Below are positions 34,394 through 47,249 of a stretch of DNA of 64,000 nucleotides, one piece after another. Made by a program: the position numbers and the translations under genes. The notes below the pieces were generated by a model, which had not been told where the DNA came from, made no database searches, and worked only from the letters and a program-made list of their open reading frames with translations. The stretch lies in the NCBI GenBank assembly GCA_011032825.1, contig JAADJZ010000016.1, positions 1,040,395 to 1,104,394 on the forward strand. The letters run 5' to 3'. This DNA comes from Massariosphaeria phaeospora (Eukaryota; Ascomycota; Dothideomycetes; Pleosporales). The first letter of the stretch is position 1, and the number at the start of each line of letters is the position of its first letter.

Positions 34394-35063
34394 ATGTCTG
34401 CAAACCAGATTCATTCGACAGGCCGTGGTGGTAAGTACTCGCGCGCAACTGAAATCGAACACGTTCGGGCTGATGCGATGAGGATAGGTGCCGGCAACAT
34501 CGGTCCCGACGACAACGTGTAAGTCTCCCACGACCTGTGTGCTGCACTCCTTGGATACCATACTGAATATCTCCCAGCTACACTGACGGCGGCATCGTTC
34601 GCGAAGGCTTTCAAGGCGAACACCCCGATGGCGCATTCTCCACCGGCGTCCGTCCCCTCTCCATCACCACAACACCCTCTGACAATGCCTTCAGCGCGGC
34701 GGCGCCGGCAACCTAGGGAAGTCTCCGCGTCTCGGCCCCGAAGGCAAAGTCCAGGACCACGCCGCAGTTGACTACATTCCGGAGAACTCTCTGCGCAACC
34801 CGCAGGACACCTTCCACACCGGTGTACGTTGGCACTATAAAACCCTCTGCAGACTATATCCATACGATAGAGGACATAGCTGACCCATGCCCCAGCGCGG
34901 TGGCTCCGGAAACGTATACAAGGAGAAATATGGCGGCCACAGCCACCCGCCTGAGAAGGAGGGCGCGGGCCTCACGGACAAGGTGAAGCATGCCCTGGGT
35001 CTCGAGAAGGACAAGAAAGCCGATGGGTCGGCGTCGCCGTTGGCACACGAGACCAAGAACTAG
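34394..35063 (+). CDS. Small hydrophilic DUF3602 protein
   Basis: Five small exons (34394-34430, 34488-34518, 34578-34647, 34695-34823, 34896-35063) join to 144 residues. The protein is polar and Gly-rich, with the family motif RGG(A/S)GN three times: near residue 11 (RGGAGNIG), residue 47 (RGGAGNLGK) and residue 90 (RGGSGNVYKEK). It ends in a Lys/Asp-rich tail. Remarkably, the three motifs lie at exon junctions: each RGG/GN copy is at or beside an intron. There is no membrane segment or signal. The family is widespread in ascomycetes and functionally uncharacterised. The splice model is well supported because it restores the motif each time. Confidence 0.85.
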
Positions 35064-35441
35064 CTGCGATGATACCCAGGATGGTTGGCGCGATGATAGT
35101 GGACATACCATGTTGGTAATGAAGGCGGAAGGCAAGGGTTTTAGTGATGATACCATTGGGCTGCGGTGGCTTTCTTCCGTGTTAGACAGCCTTCGTTTGC
35201 GTGTCTGTTTTTCCTTGCATCACTCAATAGACAAAGTACAGAATTATTAACGATATCTTCATGCTCAACACACGGTATCCTTAATATTCCAAGGTTTGTC
35301 CACTGTGAACCTTTGATCGGAGCTGGCGGGGTGCTGTGCGCCTGCCCCACCAACGCGGGGCACTAATTGCGTCATTTTCGGAATTCTTCACGAACAACCT
35401 CATTTTGTTCTCGAACTGCACTCAACAGTCGTTCCAGAAAC
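35064..35441. other. Short intergenic region
   Basis: About 380 bp holding the end of the DUF3602 gene and the promoter of MDE1; nothing else is seen. Confidence 0.4.
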
Positions 35442-36497
35442 ATGGCCGAGTCGACGGATACAGACGCGCTGGTCCTCTCGGATGATCCGCTGCATCCTGC
35501 AAACCACATCTGCGAGTTGTGCGCCAAGTTTTACACCTTGGGGTGGGTATGTGCCAGCGTCTTCATCAAACTACGCATACAAATGCCTATTCAGTCGGCC
35601 CAATCGTGTGATCGACCAGAATGATACTTGCTTTGTCCACCTTCGAACGACTTGCAATTCCCCCTTTTTCCCCTGAGCGATTGGTAGCTGATTTGTGCGG
35701 TTTAGGTCACTGGCACCGGCGGTGGCACTAGCATTCGCCATGGCGACAAGATATACATTGCGCCGAGCGGCGTGCAGAAGGAGCTTATGAGGCCGACGGA
35801 TATGTTCGTTATGGATTTTGCGTCGAAGAGTTATGTGAGGAAACCGCAGGTACATTGGCTTACACCACTCCTATCTTAAACTTCCTTTCCTCCAGTCACT
35901 AACAAACCCACGCTCCAGACGCACAAGCCCTCCGCCTGCACCCCACTCTTCCTTGCGGCTTTCACTCGCGGTGCTGGCTGCTGTATTCACACGCACTCGC
36001 AGTGGGCCGTGCTCGTTACCCTCCTCGTCGAGCGCGACTTTGGTAAGGATGCTTGCTTTGAGATAGAGGAGATTGAGCAGATCAAGGGCATTCCGAGGGG
36101 CAGGGGGAAGACGGGGAATCTGGGGTACTTTGAGAGGCTGAGGATCCCGATTATCGAAAATACGGCGCAGTGAGTCGAGTCTTCTTTTCGACCTGAGTGT
36201 GGGAGAAGGAGTGGAACATCGGGTTGTCAACATATGCTAACATCTTGCAGTGAGGAAGATCTCACCGAAAGCTTGGAGGCGGCGATGGAGAAGTACCCAG
36301 ACACCTACGCGGTGCTGGTGAGGAGGCATGGCATGTGCGTATCGTTACCCTTCCAGCGCTTGTAGTTGTGTTTGACAGTCCCTAGCTACGTTTGGGGCGA
36401 CAACGTCCACAAGGCGAAAACCCAGTGCGAGAGTATCGATTACATTCTCCAACTCGCGGTCCAAATGAAGCAACTGGGACTCCCGTGGACGAAGTAG
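35442..36497 (+). CDS. MDE1: Methylthioribulose-1-phosphate dehydratase
   Basis: Class II aldolase-family enzyme of the methionine salvage pathway, dehydrating 5-methylthioribulose-1-phosphate; zinc-dependent and cytosolic. Exons are 35442-35546, 35706-35849, 35919-36169, 36251-36334 and 36386-36497, giving 231 residues. Signatures are [20 protein letters not shown] (N-terminal block), [13 protein letters not shown], the metal-binding HTHS ([11 protein letters not shown]) and the C-terminal [20 protein letters not shown] with a further metal His. All five exons stay in frame with GT/AG ends. Length matches fungal Mde1. The other pathway genes are not in this window. Confidence 0.94.
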
Positions 36498-37128
36498 ATT
36501 CGAAGTACACTGTCGGTGAGATATGGATAAGCAATATACCCCTGTTACGTGTGATATCCGTTGCGGAGCGATAACAATGAACCCGAGACTGAACCCTTTA
36601 CCGACAATGGCCAGTGTGAGTATCAATATAACGAATGAATACCCATTCCTATAGATATATTATTTATTCACCTAGGATAAAAGTACGAATAGACTAGTGT
36701 ATGTATAGTCCAAAGATTTCTAGCTTACAATACTAGGCGCGCGTGGAGGAAACTTTCCGGTTTTTGAAACAGCAGTATTTGACACGAGGGAGAGTTTTCA
36801 TTACTTCATTTGACCGACTTGCATTTTCCATGAATACATCGTTACCCGACAGTAGCCGCCGTCGATAATAATCATCCTTCGTCCAGGTTGTGCTGACACA
36901 GATCACAGATCACTTCAACGCACGAGTAAGCTAGCTTTTAGGAGATTAGTCTACGAGTCCCGAGGCTGAAATGTGAATTCGAGTCTAGGGTCTACTGACT
37001 GATTGTTGGGATAATTATATATTTGGATTGGTAACGTAGCATGGATAAGTAACTGCTCAATTCCGATTCCTCTCTTCTATAACTCAGGCATCTTTTCGTG
37101 GTCGCTGATTCTTCATCTTCCTACCAAT
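36498..37128. other. Intergenic region
   Basis: About 630 bp of moderately AT-rich DNA between MDE1 and a beta-lactamase-fold pseudogene. I see no gene. It marks the change from conserved core genes to accessory genes. Confidence 0.4.
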
Positions 37129-38573
37129 ATGGCACCCTCCCTGTCAGCCAAAGCTATAGCTCAGCTACGCACCCAAATCAACGCAGCAATTACTGGCGCC
37201 TCTCCTCTTTTCCCTGGCGTGATCCTCCATGTCAATGGTAGCGAGTTTATTTATTTGGATCAATTTGAGTCGTTCAGTCATTGCTGACTATGTTGACTAC
37301 CCATTAATTACAAACGCAACAGAAATGATTCGCCACGATACCAATTCGCTCTTCACCCACGCCTCAGGAAACTCTTCCTTGCCATCCAACCAACTCTCCG
37401 CATCGACCCTCACAACCGTTCACTCCCTCACCAAGATCGTCGGCGCAATCGCCTTTCTCCAACTCGTCGACCGTGGCGCTGCCTCTCTCGACGACCCGTC
37501 CCTTGTTGACACGCATCTTCCCGAACTCGCCGTCAAGAAAATCCTCACAGGCTCTACGCCCTCACCAGACGGTAGTACGCATTGGATCCTCGAAGATCGT
37601 GACCCTAAGCGGCCGATTACGCCCCGCATGCTCATGAACCACACCTACGGCGGCGCCACACTTACTTCAACGCCCTCCTCCTCGACTACCTTAAAGACGA
37701 CTGGGCAGCGCGCAACGAAGCCTCCAACCCGTACCAAACGCTGCTCGATTCCCCGCTGCTCTGGCAGCCCGGCACCCACACGAACTATGGCCAGGGCTTC
37801 GACTGGCTCGCCGTGCTCATCGAGCGCCTGACCAAGCAGTTCCTTGCTACTTACCTGCAAGAAAATATCTTCAACCCCTTGCATCTCTCCAACATCGGCT
37901 ATGAAGAGCAATTCGGCGGCGACATGACGAGCAGATCCACCAATCAGGGGAACTTTTGGCCGAGGAGCTTGAAAGGGTCAGATGGCGAATTTATAGCCAT
38001 CGACCCGCCCGTGCTCCAGCAAGTCGACAGAGCAATGCCCTTCCCAGCCAGCGCATATCACACGCACCCGCTCGGCACCGGCATAATCGCCAGCGCCGCC
38101 GACCTGGCGCGCCTCTTCGCCATCCTGCTGCCCCAGAACGGCGGCGTCGATCCCACCACGGGACACCGTCTCCTTTCACCCGACTCCGTGCGCGAAATCA
38201 CTTCTGCGCAGCTGCCGCCGCGCCTCCGCAACACCTCGTGCAACGTGCCGTCCGCTATTCCCACCGTCCTGCCCGCCAACCTGCAATGCCCCACGCAGGA
38301 CCCCGAGGGCAGTTTCGGCTTGGGATGTGGCGTGTAGGGCGCTGAGAGGGTTCTTGCCGGACGGGGCGGCGGTGCAAAGGGACAGTCGGTGAAGGGGCGC
38401 AATAGAGGTAGTGTGTATTGGTATGGTGCTGCGAACACGGAGTTTTGGGTAGATGGGGAGAAGGGCGTGGTTGTTGTGGTGAATTCGAATTATATGCCGT
38501 GGAATGAGGGGGAGTGGGTCAAGTTTGTGGGGGAGGTGGAGGGGATTTTGTATGCGGGGTTGGGGGGGTGAGG
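37129..38573 (+). pseudogene. Beta-lactamase-fold serine hydrolase, frameshifted
   Basis: Homologous to fungal serine hydrolases of the beta-lactamase/penicillin-binding-protein family. Exon 1 is 37129-37237 and exon 2 starts at 37323. The catalytic SxxK is visible as HSLTK and a YxN-like element as HTNYGQGFDW. Further family blocks are PRMLMNHTYGG, GTGIIASAADLARLF and WVDGEKGVVVVVNSNY. Two lesions interrupt it. The frame shifts by one base at about 37650, inside the Gly-Gly of the NHTYGG block, so that the next block HTYFNALLLDYL is read in another frame. A TAG at 38335-38337 then follows, after which the same frame continues to 38573 with the conserved C terminus. A splice event is unlikely at the frameshift because no intron-length gap exists there. 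Sequencing error remains possible. Confidence 0.75.
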
Positions 38574-38861
38574 GAGGTAAGAAAGCGGACGGTTTCGGAG
38601 TCTGCTGCTAGAATCTGTCTCGATTGTGTAAAGAAACTAGAAAGAAGAAAGAGCTGGCGAAAACTTCATTCTTGTGCCCAACCTTGGAAGTGCCCAAGTG
38701 CCCGAGACCCCACTCACGTGATGCCTGTTATCCGAAAAAGGTAAGTGGCGCCTTTTCAGCCTCAACCTCAGAGAAGTTTTCGCGAGCTCCAGCCTCAACC
38801 TTTAGCATTTCATCCACACTTTAGCTCCCGTCCTAAAAGCTTCACACGAGCTCTCTAGGCA

Positions 38862-41800
38862 ATGGATTGCAGTCTCGGTTATCTAGTTTTTCTTCTGTTG
38901 TTTATCAGTAATGGCGTCGCGGCCGCTGGGGACGAGGCTGACGAGCTGGGGTTCAATCTCTTCACGGATCTTGCACCGTAAGTGTAACATTCTAGTCGGC
39001 TTAAATACACGTACTTCGAAAGCTTTGCTGTAAATTGACGCTATGGTAGATTGTTGGCTCTATTCGGCGAACAATTTGCACGTCAGTTCATGAGCGAAAG
39101 CCTACTATGGCTAGATCATGTTGTATTCGCCATGGTTCCTCTTGGAATTCTCACCGCTGTAGTGGGTGCCATCCGGGTCTCAGGACCTCCTTGGGCTCGC
39201 GCATTTATTGGACGCGCTCGCGAAAGTCGTGCAGCTGCTGAGATTCAACTCATGTCTTCCACCTCGGACGAGGTATGCGAAGTGTACAATGGTAAGGCTA
39301 TTGTCCGAGCAACAGGCCAGCCTACAATTACTCAGCTGCTTCTGTTTCCCACGCTGTTCAAGTCAGATGATGACAGCTGCGGACTACACACCCTGGAATC
39401 GGCATACAACAGCAAACCTCCATTACTCGAGATGCGACATTTCGGTGTTGGCTCTCACCGGAAGAAAGAGACCAACCACAAGCGTAGCTCAAGGGCAGTG
39501 GTTTCATCTAGAGAAAAGAGGAGTGTTGTCGACAAGCTTCGACGCAGAAATAAGCCGGGGGTAATGAAAGGCACCGACGTGGAAGCTGGAAAACCATTAG
39601 ACACAGATGGTGATCAAGAACGAGCGGCATTTCCAGTCGACCTGAAGCATGCAGCTCCGAACCTACAACTAAATCTACCTTATACCGTTTTGGACTACAG
39701 CAAGAGCACACAAGAGTTATGGGCTGCGTCTTTTATAGCTGTGGCAATTCAAGCTGCAGTGGTTATCGTTGGCGCAGCAACATCATATAACAATAACCTT
39801 CGAGACCGCATTGCTGGGGATGCTCGGGGTTACGGATTTCCCTTGTTTGCTTCGGGTACACTGTGCCTCAATTTCGGTATGATGATTTGTTCTTGGGTCA
39901 TAGAACGCGGCACAAAGGAGTACGTCTGGCGGAAAGTACCAAGAAAGCCCGCCGTTGCCAATGTATTCGCCAATGATAATGCGGAACCCCAAAAGTCTAA
40001 TACACGAACCACTAACACATGGGACTCGGATTCAACACTAAGTTCACTCCCCGACGACGTGAGCACTTTCCATCTTGTATGGTTGCAACGGAAGCATACC
40101 GTGAATGACCAGGCTTTTGACTCCTACCTCATTTTCGGTGGACGCAAACGCGAATTACTTACCTCGACTCCGAATAATTATGAAGATTGGCAAAGGTCCT
40201 CGCTGAAAGGTCCGACCCAACTTGCCGCAAACCGATATGAGCTTGTCACCATCTGTGGATCTTTTCTTAGCGTCGTAGGGTTCATATTGCAATTTGAGGG
40301 CCTCCGTGGACTTACTTGGCCGACAGCCGTGGCTCAAATAGGTTCTATTCTCGTCATGGCACTGATCAGAGCATTCCTGCGACGCCACCTAGGTGACCGT
40401 CCAAGTACGTTGGCCGCGAAAGAAGACTATGAGTTAGACTGGCTGGCCCAGCGCCTGGTGCTTCACGATTATCCACTCGACGGTCTCTCAACGCTGCAAA
40501 ATCCCGAATGCCCTCAGGATAGCTTTAGTTGGAAAGTCATGACTATACGAGACCGACCTGGCACACGTTTTCTTGCCTGGGATGGACAAATGTTCGATAA
40601 GATTGACATATCTGTACCGTCCGACGAAGAAGATACACTAGATACACCTGGAACTACGGCGGATGAAAGCGCCAAACGGCCGTACCACCGCAACAGCCAG
40701 ACTGTTCTCAAGGTCCGCCAAAGGTTGGGTTACCTTGCCAAGTCTCCCGGCGTCGCCTCAAAAGAAGCTGTTGCGTTGGCGCATGCCATTGGTCTCGTGT
40801 TGAACGAGGTTTATCCACCAATCTCGAAAGGCGATCATAGAACCTTTGAGTGGTACCTTGACACAAGAATTGAGAAAAAGAAGCGTGAAAGCCAGATCGT
40901 TGGCGGGAGCGACAATCTCTGTATAACAGACACTATTACTTTGCAGGCAAATGGAGATCACGAGTCCGGCTGGAGTGTTCATTCGCCTGACATTGACGCT
41001 GTCCTTTCTCTATGGATGGCCTCGTATGACGGGAACGAAGATGTTGATAACAACCACAAACCCTCGGATTGGCTTGCCCATAGTGACAGTGGAACCCACA
41101 AATTTCGAAGGGTACTTGGCGAAAACCCTGCCCCATCGAGTATATCCTATGACAGCGCCAGTGTACTCTCTGGCGAGAGCTCGGTCGAAATTGAAAGCTC
41201 AATTGAAATTGACGGCAGTGTACTAGTCGATGACACCGAATCTGAAGAATCCATCAGTTTAGTTGACGTGGAACGTGGTTCCACCGCTAGCCGGGACTCT
41301 TCGTCTCACGGCAGTCAGATGCTCAAAGACTTCAAAACAAATCAGACTGATATTCTTACGCGAGATTTGAATCTATGGATTGATGATCCGCGGGTAGTTG
41401 ATCTCTTCGGTGTTGAAGGACAAGACAGTAATCCTGAACCCAATGGGACGCATACGGCGTCGGACAAAGAAACGGAGTCTAAAGGTCCGGGGCTAGTCAT
41501 CGGCTACCACGGAATTGAAGGTGAGTTGCACTGCAGTCCGCATAATTCGTCGAAATACTAAGTACCTCAGGTTCGCCTGATGGCGGAAAGGTTGTGTATA
41601 TTGAATCGAATGCTCCGCTCGCCAGAATTCTGTCACAGCACATGTTTTCTGCCTTTATGTGGGCAATATCATCAATCATTGACCCGGAGATTTTTGCACA
41701 TACCACTGTCGAAGAAGGGGAAAGATCGTATACGCTAGACTTGCAACAATCATGGACGTTTCCAAAATTACGCAATGCTCGGATGCTCAAAATAGCTCGT

Positions 41801-44800
41801 GGAATCGCGGAAACTGGATTAGGTACGACTGAGGACGTTCTTTTCTGTATTATCCCCCCACTTAGCTACCGGAAGCTTTTACCAAATGAAGCACTACTAG
41901 AGCCTCTACTGCGAGAAGCAAAAGAGTTCGAATCTCGCCACGACTGGCGTAACGCTACTGTAATGTATCAAAAGCTTTTGGAGCTGGAGCTTGATCCTGA
42001 CTCTAGAGACCAAATTGCTTTCGAAATTGTTATCGAAGTTGTAGAGTTCCTATTCATAGCCGTGGAGGTCGTGTATGACCGCGATGGCTTGGATACCTCA
42101 AACGCTGGCGAACTCAATGTCTCAGCTCAGGATTTGATTTCGGGCTGCGATCGCTTGCTATCCATTCTAAGAGAGCAACCACTCTTTCTGAGTGTTATCC
42201 AAAACCTTCGATGGTTCTACTTTCAACAACGGCGACAATGGCATTTCAACCTTCTCTTTCCTAGACTCAAAATAGGAATCCCGGACGCGAACGAGAACAT
42301 TAGAAGCCGTGGTCCATCACATATCGCAAGTCCGACGCAGGAAATTCGTGACCTCGTTCAATTTACGTACTTCCATCAGGGGCCTTGGAGTTCTGAAGCG
42401 CGCCAAAGTTGGCAGCCGTTTCAACGGGATCGGGCACTGCTCTATAGCACCACCGACAAATTTGGCTGGACACCCCTTCACTATGCTGCCGTTGGCTGTT
42501 TTAACGATAACGGAGATACAGAGTCTATCGACAAGCTTTGCGAACTTTGGTCCTGGCCTCCCCATCACGAACTCCGGGACAAATCTGGAAGGACACCGCT
42601 TCATCATGCAGCAATGCACATGCCACTTTTGTTAGAGACACTGGTTGAACGGAATGTGGTAGGGAGATCCTCATTCGATATTCGAGCCCGGGATGGATCA
42701 TTGCCAATCCACTCCGCTGCACGGCATGGTAACCTGCCAGGCATTAAGTTGTTGGAAAAGTTTCATCCTTCCGAAAAGGCGGCCGGGGACGCTTTCGGTA
42801 GGTCTACATTACATCATGGTGCGATCAGTGACCGTATCGAGGTCGTCAATTACTGTCTGTCTAAGGACCACGAAATCTTCCCTAGCGCAGACGAGCTTTC
42901 TAGGAGAACCCCATTACAACTTGCTTTTGTACACAACTGCAAGAACGCTCTACCAAAGTTGCTGTTCCGGGACCTTAAACTCGACACTCTCATGGTCGCG
43001 GATGCAGAAGGTGTGACCGCCGTTGATTTGCTGATAACCAAGGTCAAACCTCGTCTTTTGGAGTCGCTCTCGGCGCAGTTCCCAGAAGTTGTCCGGTCGA
43101 AGGGCGAACCTGGCCACATCAATAGTGTCGCAGATGAACCGACCAAATGTTTTATTGCAATTATGTCTGCGGCGATTCGCTTGGGTCGCATGGAGGCGAT
43201 TAGACTACTCTTCAGCACGGTGTTGAGCAGAGCATGGGGAGATGATTTGATACTGGAGGCATTCACAAAGGTGGAAAGTAATGCGCGCTTCGATCTTTTG
43301 CCTTCTCTCCTAGCGACCGTGTCAAATTTCGCCGTTCTGACCATCGAAGAGCTCAATGCTACTCGAGCCCCATTCAACAATGACGATGAAGAGGACGGTG
43401 ACACGGATATCGACGCAATGGAGCCATTCGCCAGAACAAACCGTCCACTGGCGATGATATCGAGTCTCACTGGTAAAATCAAGAGACATTTGGCAAGGCA
43501 GTCTGGCCCGGCATTGCTGAGATGGGCCATTCAGAATCTCAGAGAAGACTTTGTTGACTTGATAGCGGAGCTACGGGAGGCTGACCTCATATCAGACAAT
43601 GTAGACAAGGTAGATTGGGATCTGCCTGACCAGGATGGAAACGCTCCTCTTTCACTACTGGCCATGGGAAGTCCGACCCACCGAGCTTCGACTTCGAAGA
43701 ACCATCGACGGCTTTTGGGTTGTATATGGGGCTCATGGTCTCCCGAGGAGAAAAAAGCAGCGTTACAAGAAGCCCACGGTGATCTGGGAATGACACTATT
43801 AATGCATGCCGCAGGCAATGGTTATGACACCTTGGTGGAGGCTTTTATAGATGCGGGAGCCGATATGAGAGCCGTCGACAGCTCCGGACAGTCTGCATTG
43901 TACCACGCCATGAGGGAACAACGTCAAGCAGTATGCGACACAATTATTCGTCTTGATCCCGAGATTGTGAACGTGCGAATCGGGCTGGATGGGTCGAAGC
44001 ATACACTGTTGTCTCGCGCCGTGGTACATGGCCAAGCTGCCGTCGTTCGACTCATAGCACAATACGAGAACGTGGATCCAAATATCGCTGATTCGAATGG
44101 GATAACTCCTTTGGCCTGGTGTATAGGGAACGACGCAGAGAAGATGGCCTCGGTCTTGAGAGAATCCTTTCCGACTCTCGCTGCTGATGGGAATGTGGGA
44201 CACAACCCGCTTCCAACAAATACCAAAGTGTCCAATACGTCCACATTCGGTCTGGTTCTAGGCGTTCACTCGATCATCAAGACTGCCAACGATATTAGCA
44301 CTGACCTGAAAAATCTCCCTGAGGAGATTCGACTTTTCGACGAACATATTTTCTCCATGACCCTTGTGCTAAGAAGCGTGGAGGCCGATCTGATGAATAA
44401 CGCGTATTCGTTCGTGCATCAACAAAATCAAAACTCAAACATGAAAAGGCTGGAGCTTACAACACATCTTCGCACGTGTGAAGTAGCACTTAAACGGACG
44501 TTGGCGCTCATAACCACATATCGGAACTTCCGGCATATAAGCGACTGGGATAAATACAGATGGAGCAACAAAGGCAAGAAAGAGATTGCTGAGTGCAAGT
44601 CGGACCTGGTTTTGGCAACCTCGATGCTGGATCTGTTCTTGAGCAAGCAGGGCTTGAATGTGCTGTGGAAACTAGAATCCATGATGGAAAAGTTGTCAAA
44701 GCAATTTGGTGCGCTGGAGGTATTGCAGCCGACCAGTTCCACAAACATGGTTAAGCCAATACCGAAGAAATTTAACTGGGGACGGTTGGTGGTAGTGGCA

Positions 44801-44938
44801 TTGGTTATCGGCAAGTTTCGCATAGTTTTGCGACGGTATCGTGCGAAGAAACTGCGCCAAGCAAAGCCTCGTCCTCGGAGGCCACCCTTGCGACAAAGGT
44901 CACCGCAATCGGAGACCCGTTCGATTTCAGAGGTTTGA
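38862..44938 (+). CDS. Giant membrane-anchored ankyrin-repeat protein
   Basis: Exons 38862-38977, 39050-41520 and 41571-44938 join in frame to 1984 residues. The N terminus has a signal-like hydrophobic segment (LGYLVFLLLFISNGVAAA) and about five more membrane segments in the first 500 residues (FAMVPLGILTAVVGAI, AVAIQAAVVIVGAAT, VTICGSFLSVVGFILQF and others). The start matches a layout common in Pezizomycotina (WARAFIGRARESRAAAEIQL). Residues about 950-1500 hold ankyrin repeats (GWTPLHYAAVGC, GRTPLHHAAMHM, MTLLMHAAGNG, GQSALYHAMREQ). A helical C-terminal segment (SIIKTANDISTDLKNLPEEI) resembles the N-terminal domain found in fungal STAND/NACHT proteins, here at the other end of the protein. 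The substrate or partner is unknown. Context with HET and F-box-like genes suggests a signalling or allorecognition role, which is inference. Confidence 0.85.
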
Positions 44939-45230
44939 GTTAATGTAAGTACGGAGTATATAGGGCCGCATTCGACGGGCAGCTCACAAATCTCCAACAG
45001 AAGACCATCGGTGGAGCTAACTATGTTGGGCTAGCCAATGAGTGTTCTACCCCGCTATTTTCTCGTTTCTAGGCAGCAGCTGGGGCAACAGTATAAGATC
45101 CGCTTGGTTGCACTCTACCGATTACAGTGTCGTATAAGCCGTAGCAGTCTCCTATGATCACCGCCCCAAGATGCTGGTACGCCTATAAATGGCGTGGCAG
45201 ATATTACTTCCACCGTAGCAATTTGTAAGT
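44939..45230. other. Short intergenic region
   Basis: About 290 bp between two genes on the same strand; no feature recognised. Confidence 0.35.
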
Positions 45231-47007
45231 ATGCCTTACCTTCAGACCCTGCGGACCCTGCTGACTCAGAACAGCGGAGAATACGATTCAAATGGCTATG
45301 AAGTTACGAATACCATTCCGTCTGGACCAAAAAAGTTCAAGGCGTGGCTAGAGTCAAAACGAGCGCAATATACCTGGCTGGAGGCGGAGCTAGAGAAATC
45401 ATGCTTTTCCATATCTACTGAAGACTTTCTGGGCAAAAATGTAGACGTTTTTGCGACGCTGCAGGCACGTAAACTGAGGTCGTTTCCCTCGTTCTGTGCT
45501 GAACCCGGATCAATGTAAGTTTTGACCGTCGTTATGGACGCATACCAACAAGACCAGGCTCGCAGAGTTTCTGTGGCTTGCCGATCTCGATAAGCAGCAA
45601 TTCGGTTGTAGAACGTACTTTTACCATCTCGAAAAGATTCCGGTGGACTGGCCAAGGAAGCAGAAGGACGGAGAAGCCTTCTTTTCCGGCCAAACGAACA
45701 TGTCGACGAATACCACACTCGACTGTTTCACCACTCCCGCTTCTCAACGCAGGGCTTACCCTAATGTATCAAGCAGGGAGATTCGGGCACGATACAGAGA
45801 TCTTGGGCGGCAGCAAGTTGCACCACGAAAGCTTAATGACGTTCATGAGAAGTTCAAGCGCAGGCCCTCCGCATACGCGTGTTCGCGTCTGCTTGAAACC
45901 TTTTTAAACAATCACAAACACACGGTCTGTCAAGCTCAGGACACGTGCGACACTGAAGAATTTTTGTTCCGCGAGGTCGCGTTTGCGCTGCTCTGCATTG
46001 CCTCGGGTTCCTCGGAGGTGGTTCGATTTGTGTCGACCCGCAACCTCCTACAGAACAAAGAGTCCAGCCGATATTACGCCGGGATCAAGGCCGGCCAAAG
46101 AAGCATTCCGGAGTTCGTTTCCAAATTCGCCTTTGGGCTCCATCTCGAAGGCCAAGAGCCTGGTGCAGCCCCCAAGTTAGATATTTATTGGCTCTTAGGC
46201 GTCCTAGTGTGCTTGAAACGCGACGTTGATCTCACATGCCAGCAAGGCTTTTACGACGCTGTGGTCGCTGTGATTTCCGAGGGAAAAGCCCGCGGTGAAA
46301 CGTTCTTCGATGCCATCATCATGTCGATCAAGCATGTGGTTCTGCTCCGCGTGGTAAATGGGTCAGTGAAGCATACCAAATGCCTTCCCTTTACGCAGAA
46401 TGTCACTACCACCGTCTACAATGACCACGAAAATGGATATGCTACAAGAGGGCCCATGTTCATTCAGCCTCCGGATGGAGAATTGGTGGACCCACTCATC
46501 TCGCAGGAGCATGTTCATTTACTCGTAACACTTCTCTTTGAAGGCGCTCAACTCCAGCGGTAAGTAACCTCTTCTCGTACCCGTAATGCAGGACCTCACA
46601 ATTTCAACAGCCTTCGACCATCCTCAAGCTACAATCACGGCGTTTTCCCGAACGAGATCTACGAAAAGATTATCGCATGCGCCGCGCCTGAAACTCGGTC
46701 GGCTTGTTTAACTGTGTCTCGCGCATTCCGTGATTATGCAACGGAGGTCTGGGACATGGATGATGGACTGCAGCTGGTTTATTGTACTGGCGCAGATTCA
46801 GAATGTAGACACAGCTTGCATGGTCTGCTCGGCGAGTTCGAGTTTTTCAATCTGCGTTCTGGCGAGCACGTCCGGACTTGGGCTAACTTTGGCGAAAACG
46901 TCGTGGATAGTCAGAGCTGGGTTGCTGTTGTTGGACATGCAGATGGATCGGCGTTCATCGAGTTGGAATATAAGCTGCACGTCAAGAATTTGCCCGTGGA
47001 CTTCTAA
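45231..47007 (+). CDS. F-box-like protein of unknown function
   Basis: Exons 45231-45514, 45558-46559 and 46611-47007 join to 560 residues. Most of the protein is unrecognised. The last exon begins with a segment resembling an F-box core (FPNEIYEKIIACAAPETRSA followed by CLTVSRAFRDYA), but it sits near the C terminus rather than the N terminus where F-boxes are usual. The region before it (DIYWLLGVLVCLKRDVDLTC, FFDAIIMSIKHVVLLRVVNG) is helical and recalls proteins found near HET genes in other fungi. There is no signal peptide or membrane segment. It is convergent with the HET-domain gene to its right. The F-box assignment is tentative. Confidence 0.65.
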
Positions 47008-47249
47008 GAGATGGGATCGGAGCTTAAAAAGCGCAGGCGAGATGGTTGAGTTGAGGTATAGCCTAGTTGGTAAGTGTTTATCAATTTGAATTGCAATCTT
47101 CACGTTTCGGACTTTTGCCAGGCGATGGTCACAGGTCACGTGGACGGTGTCACCACATCCACGTGACCTTTACTTGCAAATTACTCGGTTTAGCCAGGAC
47201 CCAGATAATCCTGCGGATCATATGACACAAATAGGCACTACTTTATATG

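Noticed and set aside
41594..44938. Separate ankyrin-repeat gene starting at 41594
   Set aside because: A 50-bp GT...AG intron at 41521-41570 joins it in frame to the upstream membrane part, making one 1984-residue gene.
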